Source: Candidatus Saccharimonadota bacterium (GTDB lineage Bacteria > Patescibacteriota > Saccharimonadia > Saccharimonadales > UBA4665). From it: DNA of 5,623 bases. The translations under genes and the position numbers were made by a program. Position 1 is the stretch's first letter. The number at the start of each line of letters is the position of its first letter. The notes below the pieces were generated by a model. That model worked only from the letters and a program-made list of their open reading frames with translations. It did no database searches and was not told the origin of the DNA. Shown piece after piece: positions 1 to 4,859 of this stretch. The stretch is taken from NCBI GenBank assembly GCA_028289265.1, contig JAQGGU010000065.1:1-5623 (forward strand), written 5' to 3'.

Positions 1-213
1 GCTGAGATAGAAGAAGAACTCAACGCGACGACGACCGAGGCAGATAAGACAATCTTGTATGTCGAAATAAAAACCAAGCGCTTACTACAAGTAGATGCCG
101 AAAATTCGAGCACGAAGGCGGTCAGCAAGTATAAAGATTACGACGCTGTGAAAATGCCTGCACAACCTACAGTTGAGGCTAGCTACGCCGACTTCGCTAA
201 ACTTGCCCAGTAA
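1..213 (+). CDS. C-terminal end of an unidentified protein, possibly a LolA/LppX-like lipoprotein (partial)
   Basis: The frame starting at base 1 is open for 70 codons and ends with TAA at 211-213; the start lies outside the window. The fragment is hydrophilic. It reads as two short strands (around TILYVEIK and LLQVDAEN) followed by a charged KYKDYDAVKMPAQP stretch and a short tail ending FAKLAQ. The pattern of a strand with K/T, then 'L-x-V-D', then 'DYD-x-V-x-x-P' resembles the last strands of LolA-like periplasmic/lipoprotein folds such as LppX/LprG, where 'sDYgkPV.i.aP' is common. That resemblance is from memory and rests on very few residues. No membrane segment is visible in this part. 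It runs toward the minus-strand tRNA-His, so the inverted repeat at 394-435 could also end its transcript. That it is coding is fairly sure; the family is not. Confidence 0.5.
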   Translation, partial: AEIEEELNATTTEADKTILYVEIKTKRLLQVDAENSSTKAVSKYKDYDAVKMPAQPTVEASYADFAKLAQ

Positions 214-248
214 CTTCTATTGGTTAGCTTCTGGATTATCGAAGTGTG

Positions 249-267
249 TGGGGCGAATGATGGGGCT
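249..267 (-). repeat. Detached 19-nt copy of the tRNA-His 3' end (att-like direct repeat, distal copy)
   Basis: TGGGGCGAATGATGGGGCT here is identical to 433-451, the 3' end of tRNA-His read on the plus strand. It covers CCA, C73, the 3' acceptor strand, the 3' strand of the T stem and part of the T loop. The bases on either side (G248/C268) differ from those at the real tRNA (T432/T452), so the match is exactly 19 nt. No D arm, anticodon arm or 5' acceptor strand is present near it, so it is not a tRNA gene. A displaced tRNA 3' end in direct orientation is what site-specific integration into a tRNA gene leaves behind. Confidence 0.8.
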
Positions 268-268
268 C

Positions 269-353
269 GGTCACCTTTGGCGACCCCGGAAGTTCGCGAT
301 TGCAGGCGCAGCCTGCATCGGAACGTTCCCTTACGACATGCCACCGGCATGTC
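269..353. other. Cluster of three compact hairpins in the gene-free segment 214-432
   Basis: Three adjacent hairpins each close on a 3-nt loop. The first pairs GGTCACC (269-275) with GGCGACC (279-285) around TTT, with one A-C mismatch. The second spans 288-329: GGAA, GTTC, CGA and TGCAGGC pair in order with GCCTGCA, TCG, GAAC and TTCC around the loop GCA (308-310), giving 18 bp with single-base bulges at 296, 300 and 325. The third pairs GACATGCC (335-342) perfectly with GGCATGTC (346-353) around ACC. No coding frame explains them. They could be a structured RNA on either strand, a recombination or replication structure, or the body of a very small mobile element. Together with the tRNA-end copy and the terminator they fill the 219-bp gap between 214 and 432. 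Confidence 0.65.
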
Positions 354-393
354 TCACCCACGTCCTTGGCCGTGTATTCAAGTCCAGCATAGG

Positions 394-435
394 CCAATAT
401 AAAAGACCGTACCAAAGTACGGTCTTTTATATTGG
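394..435. terminator. Bidirectional intrinsic terminator, 19-bp perfect inverted repeat
   Basis: Bases 394-412 (CCAATATAAAAGACCGTAC) pair perfectly with 417-435 around the loop CAAA. The A4/T4 runs inside the outer stem put a U-run after the GC-rich core on both strands, so it can stop transcription from tRNA-His (minus) and from anything coming rightward from 1-393. The stem is so long that its outer three base pairs use the CCA end of tRNA-His (433-435). A weaker alternative pairing exists between TTGGCC at 366-371 and GGCCAA at 392-397, which would open the base of this stem. Confidence 0.85.
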
Positions 436-451
436 GGCGAATGATGGGGCT
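433..451 (-). repeat. 19-nt direct repeat, proximal copy within tRNA-His
   Basis: This is the intact copy of TGGGGCGAATGATGGGGCT, forming the 3' end of tRNA-His. The distal copy at 249-267 starts 184 bp away in the same orientation. If the pair arose by integration, this would be the copy that rebuilt the tRNA. Confidence 0.8.
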
Positions 452-510
452 TGAACCCACGGCCTCCTGCGCCACAAGCAGGCGCTCTAACCAACTGAGC
501 TACATCCGCC
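433..510 (-). tRNA. tRNA-His (anticodon GTG), CCA encoded
   Basis: On the minus strand the gene folds as a full cloverleaf. The acceptor GCGGATG (1-7) pairs with CATTCGC (66-72), followed by TA, a D stem GCTC/GAGC, the anticodon stem CCTGC/GCAGG around TTGTGGC, and the T stem GTGGG/CCCAT around TTCAAGC. The anticodon is GTG (His). The extra 5' G at 510 pairs with C73 (436), the G-1:C73 identity pair typical of bacterial tRNA-His, which confirms the assignment. CCA is encoded at 435-433. The intrinsic terminator begins right at the CCA. A likely promoter lies at 556-584, giving a leader of about 40 nt to be removed by RNase P. Its last 19 nt are repeated at 249-267. Confidence 0.95.
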
Positions 511-555
511 GTAATCTTAGGAAAAAAATATGTGGCAATTCCTAGAACAGGGGTT

Positions 556-584
556 ATCTTAGCATATTTCTGGCGAGATGAAAA
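556..584 (-). promoter_or_regulatory. Putative promoter of tRNA-His
   Basis: Minus-strand TTTTCA (584-579) and TAAGAT (561-556) are 17 nt apart. The -10 is preceded by TG plus one base (TGCTAAGAT), the extended -10 arrangement. Each hexamer matches the sigma-70 consensus at 4 of 6 positions. Transcription would begin near 549, about 40 nt before the mature tRNA. A second TAAGAT at 519-514 lies too close to the tRNA 5' end to serve. Confidence 0.35.
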
Positions 585-622
585 CCATACTTGTGGGCAT
601 ATGCTTTCATATTTTGATTTAG

Positions 623-628
623 TATACT
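623..628 (+). promoter_or_regulatory. Putative -10 element for the HD-domain gene (leaderless)
   Basis: TATACT (5 of 6 to TATAAT) ends 8 nt before the ATG at 637, so transcription would start at or within a base or two of the start codon. No good -35 is seen at 16-18 nt; TTGTGG at 591-596 is 26 nt away, too far. No Shine-Dalgarno sequence precedes the ATG, which fits a leaderless message. Confidence 0.45.
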
Positions 629-636
629 AAGCCTAG

Positions 637-2190
637 ATGTCAGGGGAACTAAAGGCTATTGATGGTTACCGTACGCCGCAGGGCGGTGATGAAGTAGCCG
701 ATCATGAAATTGTAGTATGGGAACTTCCTCATGGGTTGCTTGAAGTAGACGATCCTCTCTTTGAAGAGTCATATCGAATAGGCGATCAAAGCACCATACC
801 TTATAAGGCGGCAGAGAATATCATACTGCAAAGCTGGAAGCATAATGCCTTGTCACTGAGCACTCGACAGCTGACCAATACTGCGGAATACGCGACAAAA
901 CCTGGTACTGACCGTTGGTCACGGATGGGGCATATGATAAGCGTTGCCGTACTAACCGCCCGCTATGGTGGCAGCGAAGCAGAGGTAATATCGGCAGCCT
1001 TACATGATAGTGGTCACAGACTGGCGTCACATCGCACGGACGATTTACTCGAAGGAAGAGGAGCTGAAAATGCTCATGATCGTACGCTTGTTACTTTTCT
1101 GCAAAGGAATGGGTTTTTTGACCGGCTGCAGCGGAGGACCCTTATTGATCGGAACGGCCAGCTCACTGGAGACAATGGCGCATTTCTATATGAGGTTCTT
1201 GCTCATGATGAGCTAGCTTTGCCACGCAGCTTCACTAACCAGCCTAGCCTTACCCAGTCGATGGAAGTGGAACGCCTGCAATATATCGCTCAGGAAGCAG
1301 TTATATGGATATACGAACCGTCGCTCGTACGTGAAGCGCTCAAGCATGCGATTCGTGCCGAGCATGGGGAGTACGGTGAACACATCGTATTCGACGATGC
1401 TGAAGCAGCCCGGATATTTATGACCGCTCAAGTCAGGTGTAGTACTGAGCACTGGAACGACCCGCTCAACGATGTTATAGATGAGTTGCTAATGACACTC
1501 GACAGGCGGCTTTTTGTAGCGCCCAAAATACCCGTAGTCAACGATCAGTATTTCCCAGGGGATGTTATGTATACCACTGAAGAAACGTGGCAGGATTATT
1601 ACCAACAGCAGGCAGAGAAAGACCCGTTTTCTTCGGCAATTTTAAAGATAGCGGATGCTTTGGCGAAACAACAGAGGTCGATTCATGAAAATTATGACCG
1701 GCACGATGCTTATCGGGGGCCCGTCTATCCATCGTGGGTATTTAATTTCTCCACCCTCAATAGCGAACGGGCCCACACTGCGCAAGGTGTAGGTAAGGGG
1801 AGGGGTAATTTCCTGACGGTGGAGATGCTGCCTGGCAAGCCGCGTACTATAAATCCCTGGGTTGAGCAGCCAGATGGTCGATGGGACCGGCTCTATACTA
1901 TCATGCCGGAATTGCAAGCCTATAAAGAAGGCCTTAGCCAGTGGTGTGCTAGTGGCCCATACGACATCGTTATAAATTTTGACCATCCTAGCTTGGGACT
2001 TACGGCGCGGGAAAAGCAATCAATCGGTCCAGGGGTGCGCATGATCAAACAAAAATGGCCAAAGGTGCTGGAACGCCCACTGATGCCTGGTGGTGTATTA
2101 AAGGACCATATTGCTCAGGCTGCCGAACGCGCGCGTCGGGATGGTCGCATAAAGATAGAGCGCCCGGAGGCGGTATCTCAAACCGCCTAA
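637..2190 (+). CDS. HD-domain phosphohydrolase, diverged relative of dGTPase/SAMHD1-type enzymes
   Basis: A 517-residue cytosolic-looking protein with no signal peptide or membrane segment. Its N-terminal half is an HD metal-dependent phosphohydrolase domain: H99 (RMGHMISVA), the H123-D124 pair in AALHDSGH, H127, H132, and ENAHD with H147. The run 'DPLFEESY ... TRQL' before it resembles the 'DPI ... RL' entry of dGTPase-like proteins. A later motif, EVERLQYIAQEA (210-221), sits where SAMHD1 has DVDKWDYFARD; the fourth metal ligand Asp becomes E212 and the Tyr is kept (Y216). Residues about 300-517 form a large basic, Trp-rich C-terminal region (WVFNF, NPWVEQPDGRWDRLY, KQKWPKVLERP) that I do not recognise. 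The start is fixed by an in-frame TAG directly before the ATG. Its stop overlaps the convergent ITPase gene by 4 bp. The HD fold is well supported; the substrate (a dNTP, another nucleotide or a signalling nucleotide) is open. Confidence 0.8.
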   Translation: MSGELKAIDGYRTPQGGDEVADHEIVVWELPHGLLEVDDPLFEESYRIGDQSTIPYKAAENIILQSWKHNALSLSTRQLTNTAEYATKPGTDRWSRMGHMISVAVLTARYGGSEAEVISAALHDSGHRLASHRTDDLLEGRGAENAHDRTLVTFLQRNGFFDRLQRRTLIDRNGQLTGDNGAFLYEVLAHDELALPRSFTNQPSLTQSMEVERLQYIAQEAVIWIYEPSLVREALKHAIRAEHGEYGEHIVFDDAEAARIFMTAQVRCSTEHWNDPLNDVIDELLMTLDRRLFVAPKIPVVNDQYFPGDVMYTTEETWQDYYQQQAEKDPFSSAILKIADALAKQQRSIHENYDRHDAYRGPVYPSWVFNFSTLNSERAHTAQGVGKGRGNFLTVEMLPGKPRTINPWVEQPDGRWDRLYTIMPELQAYKEGLSQWCASGPYDIVINFDHPSLGLTAREKQSIGPGVRMIKQKWPKVLERPLMPGGVLKDHIAQAAERARRDGRIKIERPEAVSQTA

Positions 2191-2729
2191 CCCCTCGCTG
2201 ACAGATATTGTGACAATAGTGTGGCGGCTTTGAAGCGGTGGCTTATGGTATTCTTCACTTTTAAGCCGAGCTGTGACATAGTTTTGTCGTATCCGTCAGG
2301 AATAATGACAAAATCAAAGCCAAAGCCTTCCCCCTCACGGGGCGCTACTACTTGACCCTCGAGTATGCCGTCTACGATGTATTCTTTTTTCCCGTCGTAA
2401 TAGCCCATGGCACAGATTATTTTCACGCGTCCCTCGCCACTAAGCTTATACAAAGCGCCGTTACCGAGCCGTTCCGCAAAAAACTTTATGAAAGGCCCGG
2501 GCAAGCCGTTCAGCGACTCAAGCTCAGCAGATACATCTTCTATGATGACAGGGCCCTGGACCTGGTCATATGCCTGGCGCAACTTATGGCGCACGATGGC
2601 GTGTAGATCCAGACTTTGTATCTCATCAAGATCAAGCTTCCGGGATGCCAGGTTGAGCGAGGCCGGGAATACTTTTTGCAACTCGGCAAGCTTGTGCGGG
2701 TTTCCAGTGACGAGTGTTATTTCTTGCAT
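2187..2729 (-). CDS. XTP/dITP diphosphatase, ITPA/HAM1 family (non-canonical purine NTP pyrophosphatase)
   Basis: A 180-residue cytosolic enzyme that hydrolyses ITP, dITP and XTP to monophosphate plus pyrophosphate, keeping deaminated purines out of DNA and RNA. The family signature is complete: VTGNPHKLAEL (7-17) for phosphate binding, DEIQS (35-39), IIEDVSAELESLNGLPGPFIKFF (62-84) with the metal/catalytic E64-D65, VAPREGEGFGFD (128-139), and TISHRFKA (161-168) for base recognition. Length is normal. The LPGP-F-I-K-x-F form is that of archaeal and eukaryotic ITPA; bacterial RdgB usually has PGVxSARYAG. FGFDF replaces the common FGFDP/FGWDP. It lies 17 bp downstream of the membrane-protein gene and may share its transcript, although TATGGT at 2741-2736 could give it a leaderless message. 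There is no Shine-Dalgarno. It converges with the HD gene with a 4-bp overlap. Confidence 0.92.
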   Translation of the reverse strand: MQEITLVTGNPHKLAELQKVFPASLNLASRKLDLDEIQSLDLHAIVRHKLRQAYDQVQGPVIIEDVSAELESLNGLPGPFIKFFAERLGNGALYKLSGEGRVKIICAMGYYDGKKEYIVDGILEGQVVAPREGEGFGFDFVIIPDGYDKTMSQLGLKVKNTISHRFKAATLLSQYLSARG

Positions 2730-2735
2730 ATGTAT

Positions 2736-2741
2736 ACCATA
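2736..2741 (-). promoter_or_regulatory. Possible -10 element for the ITPase gene (leaderless)
   Basis: Minus-strand TATGGT (4 of 6 to TATAAT) ends 6 nt before the ATG at 2729, the same geometry as at the other genes in this window. It overlaps the end of the intergenic gap with the upstream gene. No -35 was identified, so co-transcription with 2747-3229 is an equally good explanation. Confidence 0.22.
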
Positions 2742-2746
2742 ACAGA

Positions 2747-3229
2747 TTATCTGGCGCGTAGACTTCTCATTGCTTCGCCGATACGAAAAAAGGCATACCC
2801 AGTGAGGGATCCGGTGGTGTTAGCGAATAGGTCCCAGCTGGTGTCTGCGAGGTTTATCTGAGTGATATTTAGTTTGACGAGGGTAAATTCGAGGACTTCA
2901 TTGACTACGCCGAGTGCTGACGTCCACGCAAAAAGGGTAAGTAAGGCGACGATCCAGTGCGGACGCCAGCCCAATAACTTAGAAAAATACACGTACAGTA
3001 TCGCCGTGTACACACCGCCGCCTACGAAGTGCTGCTGGAAAGTATCGGTTTCTCTTGTTATGTCGACATCAGGCAGGTAGAGGGATGTTATGTATACTGC
3101 GGCCGCAAGTAGGGGTAGCCAGACCGGGGCAGGGTGCAGCCGTATGTTATATTTTCCAGCTATTTTCGGCGATAGCCAGGGCAGAAGGACTGTCGTGACC
3201 GCCACTAGTAATATAAAGATAAAATACAC
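2747..3229 (-). CDS. Small integral membrane protein, VanZ/YjdF (DUF2238)-like
   Basis: A 160-residue hydrophobic protein with about five membrane segments: residues 1-19, 35-52, 69-85, 91-117 and 132-150, ending in a basic tail (RSLRAR). Polar residues sit at or near helix ends: D62-T-F-x-x-H67-F-x-x-G, N110-E111-x-x-E114, and D129 ... W132-D133-L-x-x-N137-T. This spacing ('DxxxxH', 'NExxE', 'DxxWDxxxN') is what VanZ-like and YjdF/DUF2238 membrane proteins show, but my assignment is from pattern memory and no function follows from it. The start is GTG (3229-3227): an in-frame TAA lies at 3241-3239, and GTG gives a full first helix. GAGG abuts the GTG, too close for a usual ribosome site, while TAAAAT lies 6 nt upstream. 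It is first in a possible two-gene unit with the ITPase. Confidence 0.7.
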   Translation of the reverse strand: MYFIFILLVAVTTVLLPWLSPKIAGKYNIRLHPAPVWLPLLAAAVYITSLYLPDVDITRETDTFQQHFVGGGVYTAILYVYFSKLLGWRPHWIVALLTLFAWTSALGVVNEVLEFTLVKLNITQINLADTSWDLFANTTGSLTGYAFFRIGEAMRSLRAR

Positions 3230-3235
3230 CCTCAG

Positions 3236-3241
3236 ATTTTA
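3236..3241 (-). promoter_or_regulatory. Possible -10 element for the membrane-protein gene (leaderless)
   Basis: Minus-strand TAAAAT (5 of 6 to TATAAT) ends 6 nt before the GTG start at 3229, supporting that start and a leaderless transcript. No good -35 is visible at 16-18 nt. It forms a divergent pair with the promoter at 3295-3323 in the AT-rich 101-bp gap 3230-3330. Confidence 0.35.
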
Positions 3242-3294
3242 ACATGCACTCGAGCTGGAATAAGGAAATGCAATAAAATAATAATATAATACTA

Positions 3295-3323
3295 TTTACA
3301 AATAAGCATAAATGGTATATAAT
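3295..3323 (+). promoter_or_regulatory. Strong sigma-70-type promoter for the epimerase/dehydratase gene
   Basis: TTTACA (3295-3300, 5 of 6 to TTGACA), a 17-nt spacer, and a perfect TATAAT (3318-3323). The -10 ends 7 nt before the ATG at 3331, so transcription should begin at or next to the A of ATG. AAGG at 3324-3327 is too close to the start to be a useful ribosome site and would lie upstream of the transcript. This is the clearest promoter in the window. Confidence 0.75.
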
Positions 3324-3330
3324 AAGGCTC

Positions 3331-4824
3331 ATGTCAGAATTAACCCAGCCTACACCTTACGGTTATGAACTCCTAAGTGGCCGCGGCGAGATTATCGCTG
3401 CCATGAAAGAGGCGGTCCCAGAGGGACTTGCTGAACTTGATGCTGAGGCTTCAAGTGAACTTACTGTGCTTACTGAGCGGCTTATTGAAGTAGAAGGCGA
3501 ACGTGCGGCCGCTGAATACGATCGATACACGCACACTAACGAACGTGGACTAGAGTTGCCAGATAACCTGCTCCGTGAGAAATACGGTGGCAAGACTATT
3601 GCCGTGACTGGTGGGGCCGGCTTGATAGGGTCAACGCTGTTAAAAGAACTGCACGCTCTCGGAGCTGGCCGTATCGTCAGTCTTGATATTGCTGAACCTG
3701 CAGAGGCAATAGATGGTATTGACTACCTGCATCAAGATATACGGGATGCGGCTTCACTGCAGGCAACTATGGAAGACGTTCGCCCTGATGTCGTGTTCCA
3801 TTTGGCTGCCGATAAGTATAACCATCTCGCCGAAACCCGAGCCCGCCACACAATAGCCACCAACGTCATGGGTACGGTAAATGTCCTTGCTGCAGCAGAA
3901 GCTGCCGAAGTACCACAGGTGGTGTATGCCTCGACAGGTAAAGCGACACGCCCTTACTCTCCCGATATTTATGCTTCGTCAAAAAAGACAGGTGAGTGGT
4001 TGATGGCGGATTTTGCCAAGAACCATCCTGATACGCTCGTTTCAGGTGTTCGTTTTACTCATGTAGTTGATAATTCAAATCTTCAGCGCAAGCTGAACCA
4101 ATCGATTGATGCCGGTGATCCCGTACGTTTACATGATCCAAATATGTGGTTTTACACGCAATCGGCTCGTGAGTCGGCACACTTATTATTGCTTGCCAGT
4201 CTTGAGGCGGAAGCAGGCGCATTTGACATGGTTGCTTTGAATAACCTGGAAATGCCATTCAATCTTGCGGATTTAGGTATTGGTGCAGTAGCGAAACGTG
4301 GGGCGAAGGTTCCCTTGTACTTTTGTGGTATCGAGGCCGGATATGAAGAAAAGGCATGGCCGGGGTTGTATGACCGCGAAGACGCCGGTGATGTGAGCCC
4401 GCTCATTAACGCACTAGAGGCACCGCAGACTAGGCAGTCTCGTATCAATCCTGGTGTTGATACTTTCACCCTAGAATTTGGTGATGACCCGCAGCTTGCG
4501 GCACAGTTGGATAAGGTTCTTGATGCGGCGTCGCGCTATAAGGAAAGTGCCCAGGATATTACTGGTATTACGCGCCAGGAAAACCATAAGCTTTCCTGGA
4601 TGTTGCTCGATGCAACCCTTGAGGGCTTACCTGATGATTCGCTGCTTCGTGCCTACCGAAGGGTTTCAGAGCGGAACCGAACATCCGACGGGCAGGCACA
4701 AAACCCCGATCATATTCGCACCGATATGGCTATTGAATCTGCAGCTCAGACTCGCTTGGTGCGGGAGGTGGGCCGCCAAGCGGTTGCTTTGCCTGAACCA
4801 GCCTTGTCTGAAGCCCGCCTTTAG
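3331..4824 (+). CDS. NAD-dependent nucleotide-sugar epimerase/dehydratase, CapD/FlaA1-like, with N- and C-terminal extensions
   Basis: A 497-residue cytosolic extended short-chain dehydrogenase. The Rossmann core starts at about 87: TGGAGLIGS (93-101) binds NAD(P), D119 ends strand 2, D136 contacts adenine, then VVFHLAADKYNHLAE (154-168), TNVMGTVNVLAAA (177-189), and the active-site stretch STGKA (201-205) to Y214-A-S-S-K218. 'HLAADKYNHLAE ... TNVxGT ... STxKA' is the CapD/FlaA1/PseB pattern of enzymes acting on UDP-GlcNAc-type sugars for surface glycans. FlaA1-type enzymes have STDKA; here the catalytic Asp is G203 while K204 stays, and the gap to the YxxxK Tyr is two residues longer. IEAGYEEK (335-341) recalls 'xxPGEKlhE' of the family's sugar-binding end. 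About 85 N-terminal residues (charged, helical) and about 115 C-terminal residues are extra; the core is usually near 330. No glycosyltransferase lies nearby. The exact reaction cannot be stated. Confidence 0.85.
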   Translation: MSELTQPTPYGYELLSGRGEIIAAMKEAVPEGLAELDAEASSELTVLTERLIEVEGERAAAEYDRYTHTNERGLELPDNLLREKYGGKTIAVTGGAGLIGSTLLKELHALGAGRIVSLDIAEPAEAIDGIDYLHQDIRDAASLQATMEDVRPDVVFHLAADKYNHLAETRARHTIATNVMGTVNVLAAAEAAEVPQVVYASTGKATRPYSPDIYASSKKTGEWLMADFAKNHPDTLVSGVRFTHVVDNSNLQRKLNQSIDAGDPVRLHDPNMWFYTQSARESAHLLLLASLEAEAGAFDMVALNNLEMPFNLADLGIGAVAKRGAKVPLYFCGIEAGYEEKAWPGLYDREDAGDVSPLINALEAPQTRQSRINPGVDTFTLEFGDDPQLAAQLDKVLDAASRYKESAQDITGITRQENHKLSWMLLDATLEGLPDDSLLRAYRRVSERNRTSDGQAQNPDHIRTDMAIESAAQTRLVREVGRQAVALPEPALSEARL

Positions 4825-4847
4825 TGGGAAACTGATCTGATTTTTGC

Positions 4848-4853
4848 TATTGT
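4848..4853 (+). promoter_or_regulatory. Possible -10 element for the Nudix-fold gene (leaderless)
   Basis: TATTGT (4 of 6 to TATAAT) ends 6 nt before the ATG at 4860. The 35-bp gap after the upstream gene has no Shine-Dalgarno and no terminator. The -35 position holds only a poor match (TGGGAA, 4825-4830), so read-through from 3331-4824 is also likely. Confidence 0.22.
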
Positions 4854-4859
4854 ACAGAT

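Noticed and set aside
249..393. A second tRNA or tmRNA gene on the minus strand ending at 249
   Set aside because: Only the 3' acceptor/T-arm strand is present; no partner 5' acceptor strand, D arm, T-stem partner or tmRNA signature (GGATTCGAC) is seen.
173..454. Plus-strand open frame of 93 codons overlapping the hairpin region and the antisense of tRNA-His
   Set aside because: It starts inside the end of the 1-213 frame, runs through three hairpins, the terminator and part of a tRNA gene, and its composition looks random.
514..538. TTGCCA (538-533) and TAAGAT (519-514) as the tRNA-His promoter
   Set aside because: The spacer is only 13 nt and the -10 ends 3 nt from the mature tRNA, so transcription would start inside the tRNA.
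1642..2019. Minus-strand open frame of 125 codons
   Set aside because: It lies wholly inside the HD gene, shows no family pattern and has no promoter; it is a shadow frame.
2168..2188. Hairpin AGGCGGT/ACCGCCT at the end of the HD gene as a terminator
   Set aside because: A 7-bp stem with a 7-nt loop, but no U-run follows on either strand, and it lies inside the coding sequence.
2407..2742. Plus-strand open frame of 111 codons opposite the ITPase gene
   Set aside because: The ITPase motifs on the minus strand are unmistakable; this is the antisense frame.
4478..4840. Plus-strand open frame of 120 codons
   Set aside because: It overlaps the C-terminal part of the epimerase gene in another frame, is rich in Arg/Leu/Pro in a way typical of off-frame translation, and has no start signals.
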